Part shown: positions 26,979-36,600 of the stretch, one piece after another
Numbering within the stretch: position 1 is the stretch's first letter
How the letters are laid out: every line of letters starts with the position of its first letter
Source of the DNA: Pelagibacterium sp.
GTDB lineage: Bacteria; Pseudomonadota; Alphaproteobacteria; Rhizobiales; Devosiaceae
Direction of reading: 5' to 3'
Assembly (NCBI GenBank): GCA_002723255.1
Contig: PBNW01000079.1
Span: 1-45,963 of the forward strand
Length of the DNA stretch: 45,963 nucleotides
Program-made: the position numbers and the translations under genes
Notes under the pieces: model-generated
What the model was told of the DNA's origin: nothing
The model's database searches: none
What the model saw: only the letters and a program-made list of their open reading frames with translations

Positions 26979-27621
26979 CTCCCAGATCGAGCAGCGCCTT
27001 CCGGTCGAGCAGCAGGACATCGCGGGCGCCCACAAGCGTGATGAGCTTGAGAACCTGCAGGCGATGAATTGCGCGCGACACGGTTTCCAACGTCAGACCC
27101 AAATGGTCGGCGATATCGCAGCGCGACATCGGAAGACGAGCCCGGGCTCCCCCACTCCCCTGCCTGTCGGCAATCCCGACGAGAAATGCAGCGACCCGTT
27201 CAATGGCATTCTGGGTTCCCAGGACAAGCAGGTGCTCGTGGATGCTTTCAAGGTGGCCAAACAGCATGTCGGCAATCCGCGGATTGGCCAACTCCCTGCC
27301 ATCGAGATGAAATTTCCGCGTCCCGGAATACTCGAGCGCCTCGGCATAGCATTGCCGCTCGGCGCCCGTTTCAAACCCGAAGACCTCACCGGCAAAGTGA
27401 AATCCGGTAACAAGCCGCCGGCCTTCCAGTGTTATCCGCGACACACGGACACATCCGAACTCGACGATAAATATGTCGCCGGACTCGTCCCCTTGCGCAT
27501 AGATCAGCTCCTTTTCCCTGTGCCGGGTGGTGCCACCGAACTTGACGCCTCCCTGAAAGCCCAGATATCCGGCCTCTTCGATGGCCGCACCCGGATTGCG
27601 GAAGTCCCTCTGTATTAACAT
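26974..27621 (-). CDS. Crp/Fnr-family regulator, FixK/Fnr-like DNA specificity
   Basis: 215 residues from ATG 27621 (AGGGGGT eight bases upstream). An N-terminal cyclic-nucleotide-binding-like beta barrel (about 25-125) is followed by a dimer helix and a C-terminal helix-turn-helix, SRCDIADHLGLTLETVSRAIHRLQ. The recognition helix E..SR is that of Fnr/FixK proteins, which bind TTGAT-N4-ATCAA. The N-terminal cysteines for an iron-sulphur cluster are missing, so it is FixK-like, not an Fnr oxygen sensor. It is transcribed in the same direction as the pel-like genes, 103 bases after the PelD-like stop. Matching boxes occur at 32020-32033 and 42557-42570. Confidence 0.87.
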   Translation of the reverse strand: MLIQRDFRNPGAAIEEAGYLGFQGGVKFGGTTRHREKELIYAQGDESGDIFIVEFGCVRVSRITLEGRRLVTGFHFAGEVFGFETGAERQCYAEALEYSGTRKFHLDGRELANPRIADMLFGHLESIHEHLLVLGTQNAIERVAAFLVGIADRQGSGGARARLPMSRCDIADHLGLTLETVSRAIHRLQVLKLITLVGARDVLLLDRKALLDLGA

Positions 27622-27724
27622 TTGCTTACCCCCTCTTGTGACCCCCAGTATGAGTCTTAAGCCTTTGTTAATAAATTCCGGTTCTCCCACTAGTGATTCT
27701 ACGATATTGACAGCCCCATCGTTT

Positions 27725-28261
27725 TCAAAGGCGTGATGAATTATTGCCTTCGATCCCCGCAACGCGCCTTTCGAGCCGTTTGGCCCGGGCCGCCAACGCC
27801 TCATACTGCGCTGCAATCAGGTCCCGCTCTTTTTGCGCTTCGAAAAGCGCCTGCTCGGAACGCTGCAATAGGCGCCGGTGCCCATCCGAGATGATCCCCA
27901 CAAGCACGGCGATGATCAGCCAGGCCAGAGGCGTCGTCCAGACTGCAGCGAGATACTCGAAATAGCCCTCCCCCACCACCCTTTGAGGCAGCGTTCCGCC
28001 CAGAAGGGCAAGCGCGGCAGCCATCGCCGCAGCCATGATCCCGCCCGAAGCGCCATATTGAGCGGCAATCAACGCAACGGCGAGAACCAGCGGATGGAGG
28101 GGCAATGATTGCAGATCGAACAAGCCCAGCCTTTCGACGGCAAACACACCACCGATCAGCACGGCGCCTTCAACGACCCCCACCCAATGGTTCGGAGATC
28201 CGCCGATCTTTTCGTCCGGCAGGAGCTTTGGACCGGCGCGTTTTGGAGCATGGACGTTCAC
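27725..28261 (-). CDS. PelD-like membrane protein lacking the c-di-GMP receptor part
   Basis: 178 residues from a GTG with AAGGA upstream; a TTG at 28306, overlapping pelG by 11 bases, is an alternative. About four membrane helices (residues 25-41, 56-72, 73-88 and 104-123) are followed by HRRLLQRSEQALFEAQKERD... coiled coil to about 168, and then the stop. This is the layout of the first third of PelD, the inner-membrane c-di-GMP receptor of Pel synthesis. The GAF and degenerate GGDEF domains that follow in PelD (about 250 residues) are absent, and the 103 bases to the next gene have no room for them. Assignment rests on topology, local pattern and its place after pelG. Confidence 0.62.
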   Translation of the reverse strand: MNVHAPKRAGPKLLPDEKIGGSPNHWVGVVEGAVLIGGVFAVERLGLFDLQSLPLHPLVLAVALIAAQYGASGGIMAAAMAAALALLGGTLPQRVVGEGYFEYLAAVWTTPLAWLIIAVLVGIISDGHRRLLQRSEQALFEAQKERDLIAAQYEALAARAKRLERRVAGIEGNNSSRL

Positions 28262-28295
28262 TGTCGTTTTCCTTGGTTCCGGGAACAGCACAGGC

Positions 28296-29690
28296 CTAGC
28301 CTGCAACCGCCGGGTTATTGTCGATGAATGTAAGCCTGTTCATCACCTGGAGGGTGTTGACCATGACCCCATAGGCAAGGATCGCAGCCGCCCCCGTTGC
28401 GATCACATAGCCCAGCCCCAGGGCGTCCGGATTGGCGAGCAGCACATAGGTCAGCCCGCCATTGAGGATCAGAAAGGCAGCCTGGAGCACGAAATAGGCC
28501 CGCGCGTACTGCACAAACAGAATGACGCCCACGCAGGCGAGAAACAGGAAGTGGAACGCTGCCCCGATCAGCGCAAACCGCAACACCTGCAGCGTTTCGA
28601 GCCCAAGGCCCAAAAAGCCCACGATCCAGGGCCCGGTCAGCGCCAGAACGAGGCTGATCGTGATCTGAATGACGAAGGCCGAAAAGATCGTATTTGTGGT
28701 CTGCCATGTGATGGCGGCGCGCTGGGCATCGATATGACGGAGCGTGCCGCCCGAATGAACGATGTCGCGATACTTGCGATAGGCAGTGAAAAAATCGGTC
28801 TCCAGCCAGATCGAAACGATACTCATCAGCGGAACGATCGAGAGATAGGCAATGAACATGGGCACATCGTATCGCGGGGCGTGAATGAGCCCGTGCGCGA
28901 TCGACGTGGCTTCATAAGATTGCCAGACCACCAGCTTGTCGATCCACACAGCCAGCGCACTCGAAATCCCCGCTATGGCGAAAGTGCGCGAGCGCATGGG
29001 ATGGGCAATCAGCGCCGCAATGCCGTCGGTGAGCCGCCGCACCCGTCCGGGAAACGTCTGGACAATGAGCCCATGCAGAATGGCAAAGGCCAGGAACAGC
29101 CCTGCCCCAAACCCGGCAAGCAGACCCGCAACACCATATCCCAATCCGGCAAGCGACAGGCCAAGCACGACCGATACGCTCAACCCCATGGTAAAGCCCG
29201 TGGTGACCGTGACATACTGGCGGATCGCCGCGACCATGGACATGGTCAGCCAGAGCAGCGACACCTGCAAAACGCAGAAGGTCGCTGCCGTCGCCGTCGG
29301 CATGTCCAGCCTGATGACAACGAAAAACAGCACCCAGGCGAGCGCGACGGTGATCAGCGCCGCGGCCGCCAGAGCGCCAATGTAGATGCCATGCACCCGC
29401 TCGAACCGCCGCTCGAACAGCTCGGCCGAAACGCGCAGATTGAGTTCGAGCGCGATGGGAGCGGTCACGACAAGAGAAAGGGCAAAGCAATAGATGACGA
29501 GGACGCGAAACGTCGTCGTCATCTCCACGCCCACCAGCGGCCCCCCGAGCCAGGAAATCAGCGCCAGCCCGATCATGATGACGATCCATGGCCCCGCCGT
29601 GATCATGATGGCATGACCGGTCGCGATGGAATGCCCGGCCAGGTTGTTCTGGTTGCGAAGCTTCGATAGGGCAAACCCGATGCCAGCCAT
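28296..29690 (-). CDS. pelG: Pel exopolysaccharide export membrane protein PelG
   Basis: 464 residues; Pseudomonas PelG has 456. A MATE/polysaccharide-flippase-like protein with about 12 membrane helices that, with PelD, PelE and PelF, forms the inner-membrane Pel synthase complex. The start MAGIGFALSKLRNQNNL lies one base after the pelF stop, so translation is coupled; an upstream extension would overlap pelF. Conserved stretches are ATGHAIMITAGPWIVIM, FIAYLSIVPLMSIVSIWLETDFFTAYRKY and HIDAQRAAITWQ. Confidence 0.93.
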   Translation of the reverse strand: MAGIGFALSKLRNQNNLAGHSIATGHAIMITAGPWIVIMIGLALISWLGGPLVGVEMTTTFRVLVIYCFALSLVVTAPIALELNLRVSAELFERRFERVHGIYIGALAAAALITVALAWVLFFVVIRLDMPTATAATFCVLQVSLLWLTMSMVAAIRQYVTVTTGFTMGLSVSVVLGLSLAGLGYGVAGLLAGFGAGLFLAFAILHGLIVQTFPGRVRRLTDGIAALIAHPMRSRTFAIAGISSALAVWIDKLVVWQSYEATSIAHGLIHAPRYDVPMFIAYLSIVPLMSIVSIWLETDFFTAYRKYRDIVHSGGTLRHIDAQRAAITWQTTNTIFSAFVIQITISLVLALTGPWIVGFLGLGLETLQVLRFALIGAAFHFLFLACVGVILFVQYARAYFVLQAAFLILNGGLTYVLLANPDALGLGYVIATGAAAILAYGVMVNTLQVMNRLTFIDNNPAVAG

Positions 29691-29691
29691 C

Positions 29692-31224
29692 TTAGACCTC
29701 ACTTTTGGCGGTTGGGGAAAGATGCCGGCCATAGAGCTTGGTATAGGCCGCGGCGATGGTGTCCGAGCGGTACTGGATCCGGACCTTGGACCGCAGCGCC
29801 GCGCCCATGCGCTGGCGCGCAATGGGATTGTTGAGCAGATGGACGGCCGCTGAAACCAGTGCCCCCACATCGCCCACCGGGGCGACCATCCCCCCGATCC
29901 CCGCGACTGCGGCCTGTCCCGGACTGCCCGGGCATCCCAGGATTTCCCTGCAAGCACCGACATCGGTCGCAATGCACGGAACACCTGCCGCACCCGCTTC
30001 GAGAATGACCAGCGGCAGCGCCTCGGAAATCGAGGTGAGCATGAGAACATCTATTTCGGCCATGTAGTCGCGCACATCGACCGGACCGGTAAACGTGATA
30101 ATATGGTCGAGCCCACGCTCGTTGACCGCATCGATACAACTCTGGGCATAGTCGGGATCCTCATCCATCGGCCCGATCACAAACGCCCGGAAGTCGGCCA
30201 CTTTCGACGCCACTCTCTCGGCCACATCGATAAATGTCTGGATGTCCTTGATCGGCGTGATGCGGCCGATGAACGCCAGCGTGGGGCGATCTGAAACCCG
30301 GTCGGGAAGCGTGCTGAAACGGTCCACATCCACACCGTTGGGAACCACGGTGAGCTTGCGGCTGTCGGCACCCAGTGCCTGCTGAAAGGCGTTATTGTCG
30401 CCATAAAGCGCGATAACGTCGTCGGCTGCGCTATAGGCGAGACGCGCAAAGCTCTCGAAAGCATCGGCCCAGAAGTCACGGACATCCTGGCGCTCGTCTG
30501 TAAAATCGAGCCCGGTGTCGATGCTGTTGTTGATCCAGTCGGCCATCAGGATTTCGACGCGCCGCTCGTTGGAATAGATCCCGTGTTCGGTAACGATCAC
30601 CGGACGGCCGGTATCATGGGCGGCACGCGCGGCAACCAGTCCCGCATAGCCCGTGGAAACCGAATGGTAGATCCGGGCCCTGGGCAGCGGGCTGACCAGG
30701 GTGCGCAACAACCCGCCGACCAACGCCCGCCACGCCCAAAAGTACGAAATGAACGCCGTTTGCGGCATGCGTCCATAGCCCTCCGAAAGCGCCTGCCAGG
30801 CCTGAGGAGAATCGAGCAGCGCCGCCACCGTGGGTCGACGTTTGGTCGGCCCGAGCTTGTCGAGCAGCGCATGAAACGCGCTGGGATCGCCATGATCGAG
30901 AATTGCTGAAAGCGTATCGGCGTACCATTGGGGCGTCATTGCCGGCCAGGCGCCGCGCTGCCCCTTGCCCTTGTCGTCAAGATACAGATGATCGATGGCG
31001 ATCAGATTGGCCGGACGCCCATAGCGCGGCTCGGTCAGGGGTATGCCCGGCAAGATGGCCAGCACCGAAAAGGTCAGATCCGGATGGCTCCTGATGAGCC
31101 AGTCGATCCAGGTGGAGACCCCACCCGCCACATAGGGGTAGCACCCCTCGGCGATAAGGCATACATCGGCTTCAGGCTGGGGGTCGCGCCATGCGGGCGC
31201 AAACCAGGAGGGCATCTCCATCAT
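29692..31224 (-). CDS. pelF: Pel polysaccharide glycosyltransferase PelF (GT4 family)
   Basis: 510 residues, about the length of Pseudomonas PelF (507). A soluble GT-B enzyme thought to polymerise Pel from UDP-GalNAc/UDP-GlcNAc. Marks of the family are EGCYPYVAGGVSTWIDWLI near the N-terminus, TEHGIYSNERRVEI, NGVDVDRF and the acceptor/nucleotide motif SISEALPLVILEAGAAGVPC, followed by TDVGACREIL. Two adjacent ATG codons (31224, 31221) can start it. It is 9 bases after the PelE-like stop. Confidence 0.95.
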   Translation of the reverse strand: MMEMPSWFAPAWRDPQPEADVCLIAEGCYPYVAGGVSTWIDWLIRSHPDLTFSVLAILPGIPLTEPRYGRPANLIAIDHLYLDDKGKGQRGAWPAMTPQWYADTLSAILDHGDPSAFHALLDKLGPTKRRPTVAALLDSPQAWQALSEGYGRMPQTAFISYFWAWRALVGGLLRTLVSPLPRARIYHSVSTGYAGLVAARAAHDTGRPVIVTEHGIYSNERRVEILMADWINNSIDTGLDFTDERQDVRDFWADAFESFARLAYSAADDVIALYGDNNAFQQALGADSRKLTVVPNGVDVDRFSTLPDRVSDRPTLAFIGRITPIKDIQTFIDVAERVASKVADFRAFVIGPMDEDPDYAQSCIDAVNERGLDHIITFTGPVDVRDYMAEIDVLMLTSISEALPLVILEAGAAGVPCIATDVGACREILGCPGSPGQAAVAGIGGMVAPVGDVGALVSAAVHLLNNPIARQRMGAALRSKVRIQYRSDTIAAAYTKLYGRHLSPTAKSEV

Positions 31225-31233
31225 CGTCAGCCC

Positions 31234-31935
31234 CTATGCCGCAGGCGGTGTGGCGTCATTGGCAGCAATGCCAATGCCCGGCCGATGGCGCTGGCCCGCA
31301 CTGGTGCGGATCTTGGAGCGAAACAGGGCGGAAACGGCAGCAGCCTGGACGCGGACCCGCTGATCGCGGCTGCGCAGCGCCTTTTCGATCAGACTGACAC
31401 CTTCTGCCGGACCATCCGCGACGATAGAGGCAAAAACCGCCTGCTTTTCGCGCATTGAGCCCGATGTGATCAGCCTGTCGACCGATTTCGGCAGCCGCGC
31501 CGCCGGCCGGACGACCTGATCGTCGCGGATCCGGTCAGCCAGGGTCACCGCCTGCTTGAGCGGCGGCGCAATGGTGTCGTACCAGCTTTGAAGATGCTCG
31601 GCGCGGACCCGGGAGGAAAGTTGCTCGTCGATCATCGCCGAGGCGGCACCGAACGGGCCGGCCACCAGCACCTGGAGCGCAAAGGACTGCATATCTCCCG
31701 AATAGATGCCACTCCGCTCGGCCACCAGGATGGTCACAAGCAGCAAGGCGCAATAGCCCAGATGCAGCAACAATGCGGTCCCCAGTTCCATATGGCCGAG
31801 CACGAGCAGGATGATTCCAACCAGCTCGGTCGCAAAAACCAGGATTTTGAGCCCGGCAAACACGGCCCGAACGACCGGACTTTCCGGTGGGGTCGCAGGT
31901 TTTGCCAGGGACGAAGTCTTGTTGGTTTGTTCCAT
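31234..31935 (-). CDS. PelE-like inner-membrane protein, short form
   Basis: 233 residues; Pseudomonas PelE has about 330. Two strong membrane helices (about 22-47 and 51-72), a weaker hydrophobic one (about 83-101) and a soluble part ending in a HEAT-like helix pair with RDQRVRVQAAAVSALFRSKI, similar to the part of PelE after its membrane helices. The TPR part of PelE is missing. It is first in the pelE-pelF-pelG-pelD-like series, which makes PelE the natural candidate. A separate membrane-TPR protein is encoded divergently at 33000. Start ATG 31935 with AGGGTG upstream. Confidence 0.6.
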   Translation of the reverse strand: MEQTNKTSSLAKPATPPESPVVRAVFAGLKILVFATELVGIILLVLGHMELGTALLLHLGYCALLLVTILVAERSGIYSGDMQSFALQVLVAGPFGAASAMIDEQLSSRVRAEHLQSWYDTIAPPLKQAVTLADRIRDDQVVRPAARLPKSVDRLITSGSMREKQAVFASIVADGPAEGVSLIEKALRSRDQRVRVQAAAVSALFRSKIRTSAGQRHRPGIGIAANDATPPAA

Positions 31936-32019
31936 GATGGTCACCCTGTTTCGTGTTCGGGATTCCCGAACGTCTTGGGACAGCTGAGCCGATAATGTCG
32001 TGTCCCGGCGGGCCACGAG

Positions 32020-32033
32020 TTGATGAATGTCAA
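32020..32033. promoter_or_regulatory. Fnr/FixK-type box in the divergent pel-like promoter
   Basis: TTGATGAATGTCAA matches the Fnr/FixK consensus TTGAT-N4-ATCAA at 9 of 10 fixed positions, with the symmetry extended by flanking G and C. It lies between the PelE-like start (31935) and the glycoside hydrolase start (32108), about 80-90 bases from each, so it could serve either or both promoters. The likely binder is the Fnr-type protein encoded at 26974-27621. Confidence 0.62.
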
Positions 32034-32107
32034 CATGGAGAGCGTCTCGCCCGCCTAGTGTCCGGTTCGCCGCGATCGGCAGATCGGGCGTATGGGAGAC
32101 CTTTGAC

Positions 32108-33019
32108 ATGGGGATACGCATGGCCGGACTGGCCGCTGTCCTGGCCGCATTTCCGCTTATGCTTTCGCCGCACGCGATGGGCGGAACGGCTTCGGCACTG
32201 GCCGGGGTTCGATCCTGGACATACCAGCTCCAGGGGATCGATCTGCGTGTCCTCGCCGCCACCGATTATGATCTGGTGGTCATCGATTATTCGCGCGACG
32301 GGACGGCGGCGGGTGCGTTTTCCGCGTCCGAAATCGCCACCCTCAAGACCAAGCCCGACGGCTCACAGCGCTTCGTCCTCTCCTATCTCTCGATAGGAGA
32401 AGCTGAAGATTACCGGTTCTACTGGCAGAACGATTGGGCCCGAAATCGCCCGTCATGGCTGTTCGGCGAAAACCCCGAATGGGAAGGCAATTACGACATC
32501 CGTTACTGGGACCCGGCATGGCAGGCGACCATTTTCGGCCAGCCCACGAGCTATCTCGACCGGATCGTCGCCGCCGGCTTCGATGGGGTCTATCTGGACC
32601 GCGTCGATGCGTTCGAGCGCGACGATCCCCAACTCGGTGCCGCCGCCCGCAAGGCGGCAATGACCGCTTTCGTCAATAGCCTTGCTGCCTATGCCCGCGC
32701 CGGCAGGCCCCGGTTTCTGGTCGTGCCTCAGAATGGCGAAGAGCTCCTCAGCGATCCGTCATACCGTAGCGCCATTGACGGGCTGGCCAAGGAAGACCTG
32801 CTGTTTGGTGCCCAAGAGGACCAGCAGCCAAACAGCCTGGGGATGCTGCGCTCATCGTTGCGGCTGATCTCGCGCCTCACGGCTGAAGGCAAGCCGGTGT
32901 TTCTGGCCGAATATCTCAACTCCGCTTCCGACATTGCCCAGGTCCGCCACAACGCCGAAACGCTTGGGGTGGTATTGTTTATTGGGGACAGGGAACTCGA
33001 TGATGCCCACTCTCGCTGA
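32108..33019 (+). CDS. PelA-type glycoside hydrolase (TM1410/GH114-like), Sec-exported
   Basis: 303 residues. An N-terminal signal peptide (hydrophobic AGLAAVLAAFPLML, small residues before about 32) leads to a TIM-barrel domain with the family marks FVLSYLSIGEAEDYRFYW, WEGNYDIRYWDPAWQ and FDGVYLDRVDAFE. These are the marks of alpha-1,4-polygalactosaminidase-like hydrolases and of the first domain of PelA, which cuts Pel (GalNAc-rich polymer). It ends where the hydrolase domain of PelA would end, so it is that domain alone. It probably trims polymer in the periplasm. The start has GGGAG nine bases upstream. First of three overlapping plus-strand genes. Confidence 0.85.
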   Translation: MGIRMAGLAAVLAAFPLMLSPHAMGGTASALAGVRSWTYQLQGIDLRVLAATDYDLVVIDYSRDGTAAGAFSASEIATLKTKPDGSQRFVLSYLSIGEAEDYRFYWQNDWARNRPSWLFGENPEWEGNYDIRYWDPAWQATIFGQPTSYLDRIVAAGFDGVYLDRVDAFERDDPQLGAAARKAAMTAFVNSLAAYARAGRPRFLVVPQNGEELLSDPSYRSAIDGLAKEDLLFGAQEDQQPNSLGMLRSSLRLISRLTAEGKPVFLAEYLNSASDIAQVRHNAETLGVVLFIGDRELDDAHSR

Positions 33020-33680
33020 TACCCACGCCCCCTACAGACCAGGCAGGTTTTCGGCCATTGGCCCGCTGGCCTTCATGTCGCGTATGGATCCGGCCGAGAG
33101 GACCAATATCTTCGTTGCGACAATTGTGCTCGTAACGATCGTTGCGGCGATCGCCATGCTCCCCAACACCGAGGAAAAGGCCCAGGTGCTCCTGTCCCAG
33201 GGGCGGATCGAGGAGGCAATCAGCCTTTACGAGACCAGGCGCGAAACGGCCCAGCTTAACCCTTTCGAGGCCTATTCCCTGGCCGGGCTGTATCGGGATC
33301 AGGGCAAAGCCGGCCTGCTCATCCGCCTGCTCGAAGACGAAATCGCCATCCGTCCGCAAAGCGACTGGGCGCGGCCCATGTTGGTCGATCTCTATCGGGG
33401 AGACAACACCTACGGCAATGAGGCCCGCATCCTCGCACAGATCTTCGCCCGGGCACCCACGGCCGCCGCCTATCGTCGGCTGATCGCACTGTACCGGCTC
33501 GAGGGCGACAGGACCGGTGAGCGCGCCACCATCGAACTGGGTCGCGCGAACGGGCTGGCCAGCCAGCACGATCTCGCGCGACTCGATCGGCTGAAATCAG
33601 CACTTGCGATGGATGAAACCGCCGAGTGGCGGTCGTCGGCGCGGGTTGACAACACTTCTTCTCAGGAGACAGTCCAATGA
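33000..33680 (+). CDS. Membrane-anchored TPR protein of the pel-like cluster
   Basis: 226 residues. A cytoplasmic N-terminus (about 35), one membrane helix (NIFVATIVLVTIVAAIAML, about 36-54), then a periplasmic helical part with TPR-like pairs (AQVLLSQGRIEEAISLYETRR, NPFEAYSLAGLYRDQGKAGLLIRLLE and further on). It overlaps the hydrolase gene by 20 bases and the giant gene by 4, so the three are made together. TPR regions of PelE and PelB hold other Pel proteins; this small protein may supply the TPR part missing from the short PelE-like protein. That role is inferred. Confidence 0.75.
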   Translation: MMPTLADTHAPYRPGRFSAIGPLAFMSRMDPAERTNIFVATIVLVTIVAAIAMLPNTEEKAQVLLSQGRIEEAISLYETRRETAQLNPFEAYSLAGLYRDQGKAGLLIRLLEDEIAIRPQSDWARPMLVDLYRGDNTYGNEARILAQIFARAPTAAAYRRLIALYRLEGDRTGERATIELGRANGLASQHDLARLDRLKSALAMDETAEWRSSARVDNTSSQETVQ

Positions 33681-36600
33681 CCATCACCCTTGACGGATCC
33701 CTTGCGGACTGGTCGCCCTCCGACCGGCTCGAGCGCCCCGAAACCCTTGTCGAGGGCTATGCGCTCTTTGGACGCTACGAGGACGGGGCTTACCTCATTG
33801 CACTTGAAAGCGCGGTGCCGATCGGTCCCACCACGACATTCTGGCTCAACACCGATGCCGACAGTGAAACCGGACACCAGGTCTTCGATTGGGCGGTCGG
33901 CGCCGAGTTCAACATCAATTTCGGCGACGATGGGGTCGCCCGGCTCTATTCGGGTTCGGAAGGGGCAACCCTTGTTGCCGAAATCGAGTATGTCATTGGC
34001 GCCGGGGGGATGACGCTGGAAATGAGACTGCCTCATGCGCTGGTCGGGCTCGCCGTGACCTCGCTCACGGTTTATGCGGACATAAACAATTCGGTCTTTC
34101 TGCCATCGTCATACGCAGAAGGCGGATATCTCGTCACCCAGCCCCCCGAAAGCACGTTTGACGGGCTCTTGACCGAATGGACAGGGGATCAGCGCCTCGA
34201 TACCCAATCGACCCTGGTCGAAGGATACGAAATGTACGGCCGGGTCGAGCCCGAGCAATTCGTGTTCGCACTCTCGAGCGCGCAGCCGATCGGCCCGGGA
34301 TCGACCTTCTGGCTCAACACCGATGGCGATGCTGCCACCGGATACCAGATCTGGGGTTGGGCTGGCGGAGCCGAGTTCAACATCAATATCGGAGCCGACG
34401 GATTTGCCCGGCTCTATTCCGGCGCCGCCGGCGAGATATTTGTCGCAGAGATCGACCATGCCTTCGGCCCTGGGGCGGCGAGCATCGAATTTACCGTTTC
34501 CAGGCAGGACCTCGGAGCGGTTCAGTCAGTGCAGATCCTGGCCGACATCAATGGCTCGGTGTTCCTGCCGCCGAATTACAGCACCGGCGGATATACGCTG
34601 GCCGAGCCGCAGACGACGAGTTTTGACGGGCTGTTGACCGAATGGACCGAGGATCAGCGTCTTGAGGCAGCCGGCACCGGCGTCGATGGCTATGAGCTGT
34701 ATGGTCGGGTCGACAGTGACGACTTTGTCGTCGCGCTCAAGAGCGCCCAGCCGATCGGTACCAACACGACCTTCTGGATCAATACCGATGGCGACGCCGC
34801 CACAGGCCACCAGATCTGGGGTTGGGCTGGCGGAGCCGAGTTCAACATCAATATCGGAGCCGACGGCATCGCCCGGCTCTATTCCGGAGCCGCCGGTGAA
34901 ACATTCGTCGCCGAGATCGATCACGCCTTCGGCCAGGATGGAACCACTCTTGAGTTTGCGGTTCCAAAATCCCTGCTCGGGCCAGGCATCGAGCAGATCG
35001 CCGTGCTCGCCGATATCAACGACTCGGTGTTTCTCCCCAACAATTACGGCTTTGGCGGCTATACCATAGCGTTGCCGCCGGTCAGCGCTTTCGACGGCAT
35101 CTTGAACGAATGGACCGAGAACCAGCGCCTTGAAACCCCCACCACGCACGTCGCAGGCTATGAACTCTATGGCACTGTGACCGATGACGCCTTTGTCATC
35201 GCGCTCAAGAGCGCGGTCGACATCGGACCAAACACCACATTCTGGATCGACACCGACGGTGATACGTCCACCGGCCATTTGGTCTTTGGCTGGGCGACGG
35301 GCGCCGAATTCAACGTCAATATCGGCAGCGACGGCGTCGCGCGGCTCTACACCGGCAGTGCCGGCCAGACCCTTGTCGCCGAAATCGACTTCGCGCTGGG
35401 TCCCGATTCCAGGACCATCGAGCTGGCCATTCCCAAGGCGCTCCTGGGCGAAGACATCAACAAGATCGGGCTGATGGCCGACGTCAACGATTCCGTGCAC
35501 CTGCCCGCCGATTATACCCAGCCAGCCTATACGATCAGTTCACCCGTGCCGCCGGCCGGCGGAGCAAACCACAAGATCGCCATCGTCTATTCGGAGACCA
35601 CCGCCGGCGCCTATTTCTCCGAAACGGCCTATTCCCAGCTGGTCATGGCGGCCCAGAGCCAGGCCATGAGCGCGGGTATTCCATTCGATCTTATCGGAGA
35701 GGCAGATCTCACAAATCTCGAATTGCTCTCGCAATACAAGGGCCTGGTGTTCCCCTCTTTCCGTAACGCTCCCGACAACTACGCCGATATTGCGGCAACG
35801 CTGAACCAGCTCGTCTACGATTATGACATGCCCATCATCACCGCCGGCGACTTCATGACAAATGCCGCCGATGGAGAGGCCCTCTCGGCCAACCCCTACG
35901 AACGCATGCAAACGCTTCTGGGGTTGACGCGTACGGGCGGCGAAAGCGGCGTCGATGTAAATCTGGTCGCCTCGGGAGACCACGAGATCACTGCCGGTTA
36001 TGCCGGCGGCGCCATCCACACCTATGCCGGTGCCTCGACCTCCTATTTTTCGGCCATAGCGGCCGGCACCGTGATCGCCGAACAAATCATCAATGGCACC
36101 AGCCACGACGCGGTTATTTCCACCACCACCGGTGGGCGCAATGTCCATTTTGCGACCGAAGGCATGCTCGCTGACCACAATCTGCTCGGCCAGTCGATCG
36201 ACTGGGTGACCCAGAGCCTGGACGGGCCAAAGGTTTCGCTGTCGATGAGCCGCGACAACGCACTCGTCGCCTCGCGCAATGACATGGACCAGTCCCAGGA
36301 AACCTACGATGTGGACAACGGCATCTATGACGCCATGCTGCCCATTCTCGAACAGTGGAAAGCCGACTACAACTTCGTCGGCTCCTACTACGTCAATGTC
36401 GGACTTTACGGTCCCGACCAGGAAACCAACTGGTTCATCTCGTCCTCCTACTACCAGCAGCTTCTGGCAATGGGCAACGAAATCGGATCGCACTCCTACT
36501 CTCACCCATCAGACACCAATCTCTTGCTGCCCGACGAAGTCACCCAGGAGATTCTCGATCAGCGTATCGCCGGCTATGCGGCCATGCTCGACAATCCTTC

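Noticed and set aside
29691-30050. Upstream extension of PelG
   Set aside because: It would overlap pelF by about 360 bases and has an arginine/serine/proline-rich composition typical of an out-of-frame reading.
33692-35533. CRISPR-like or mobile repeat array
   Set aside because: The repeats are 465-468 bases, in frame and inside one gene; they are protein domain repeats.
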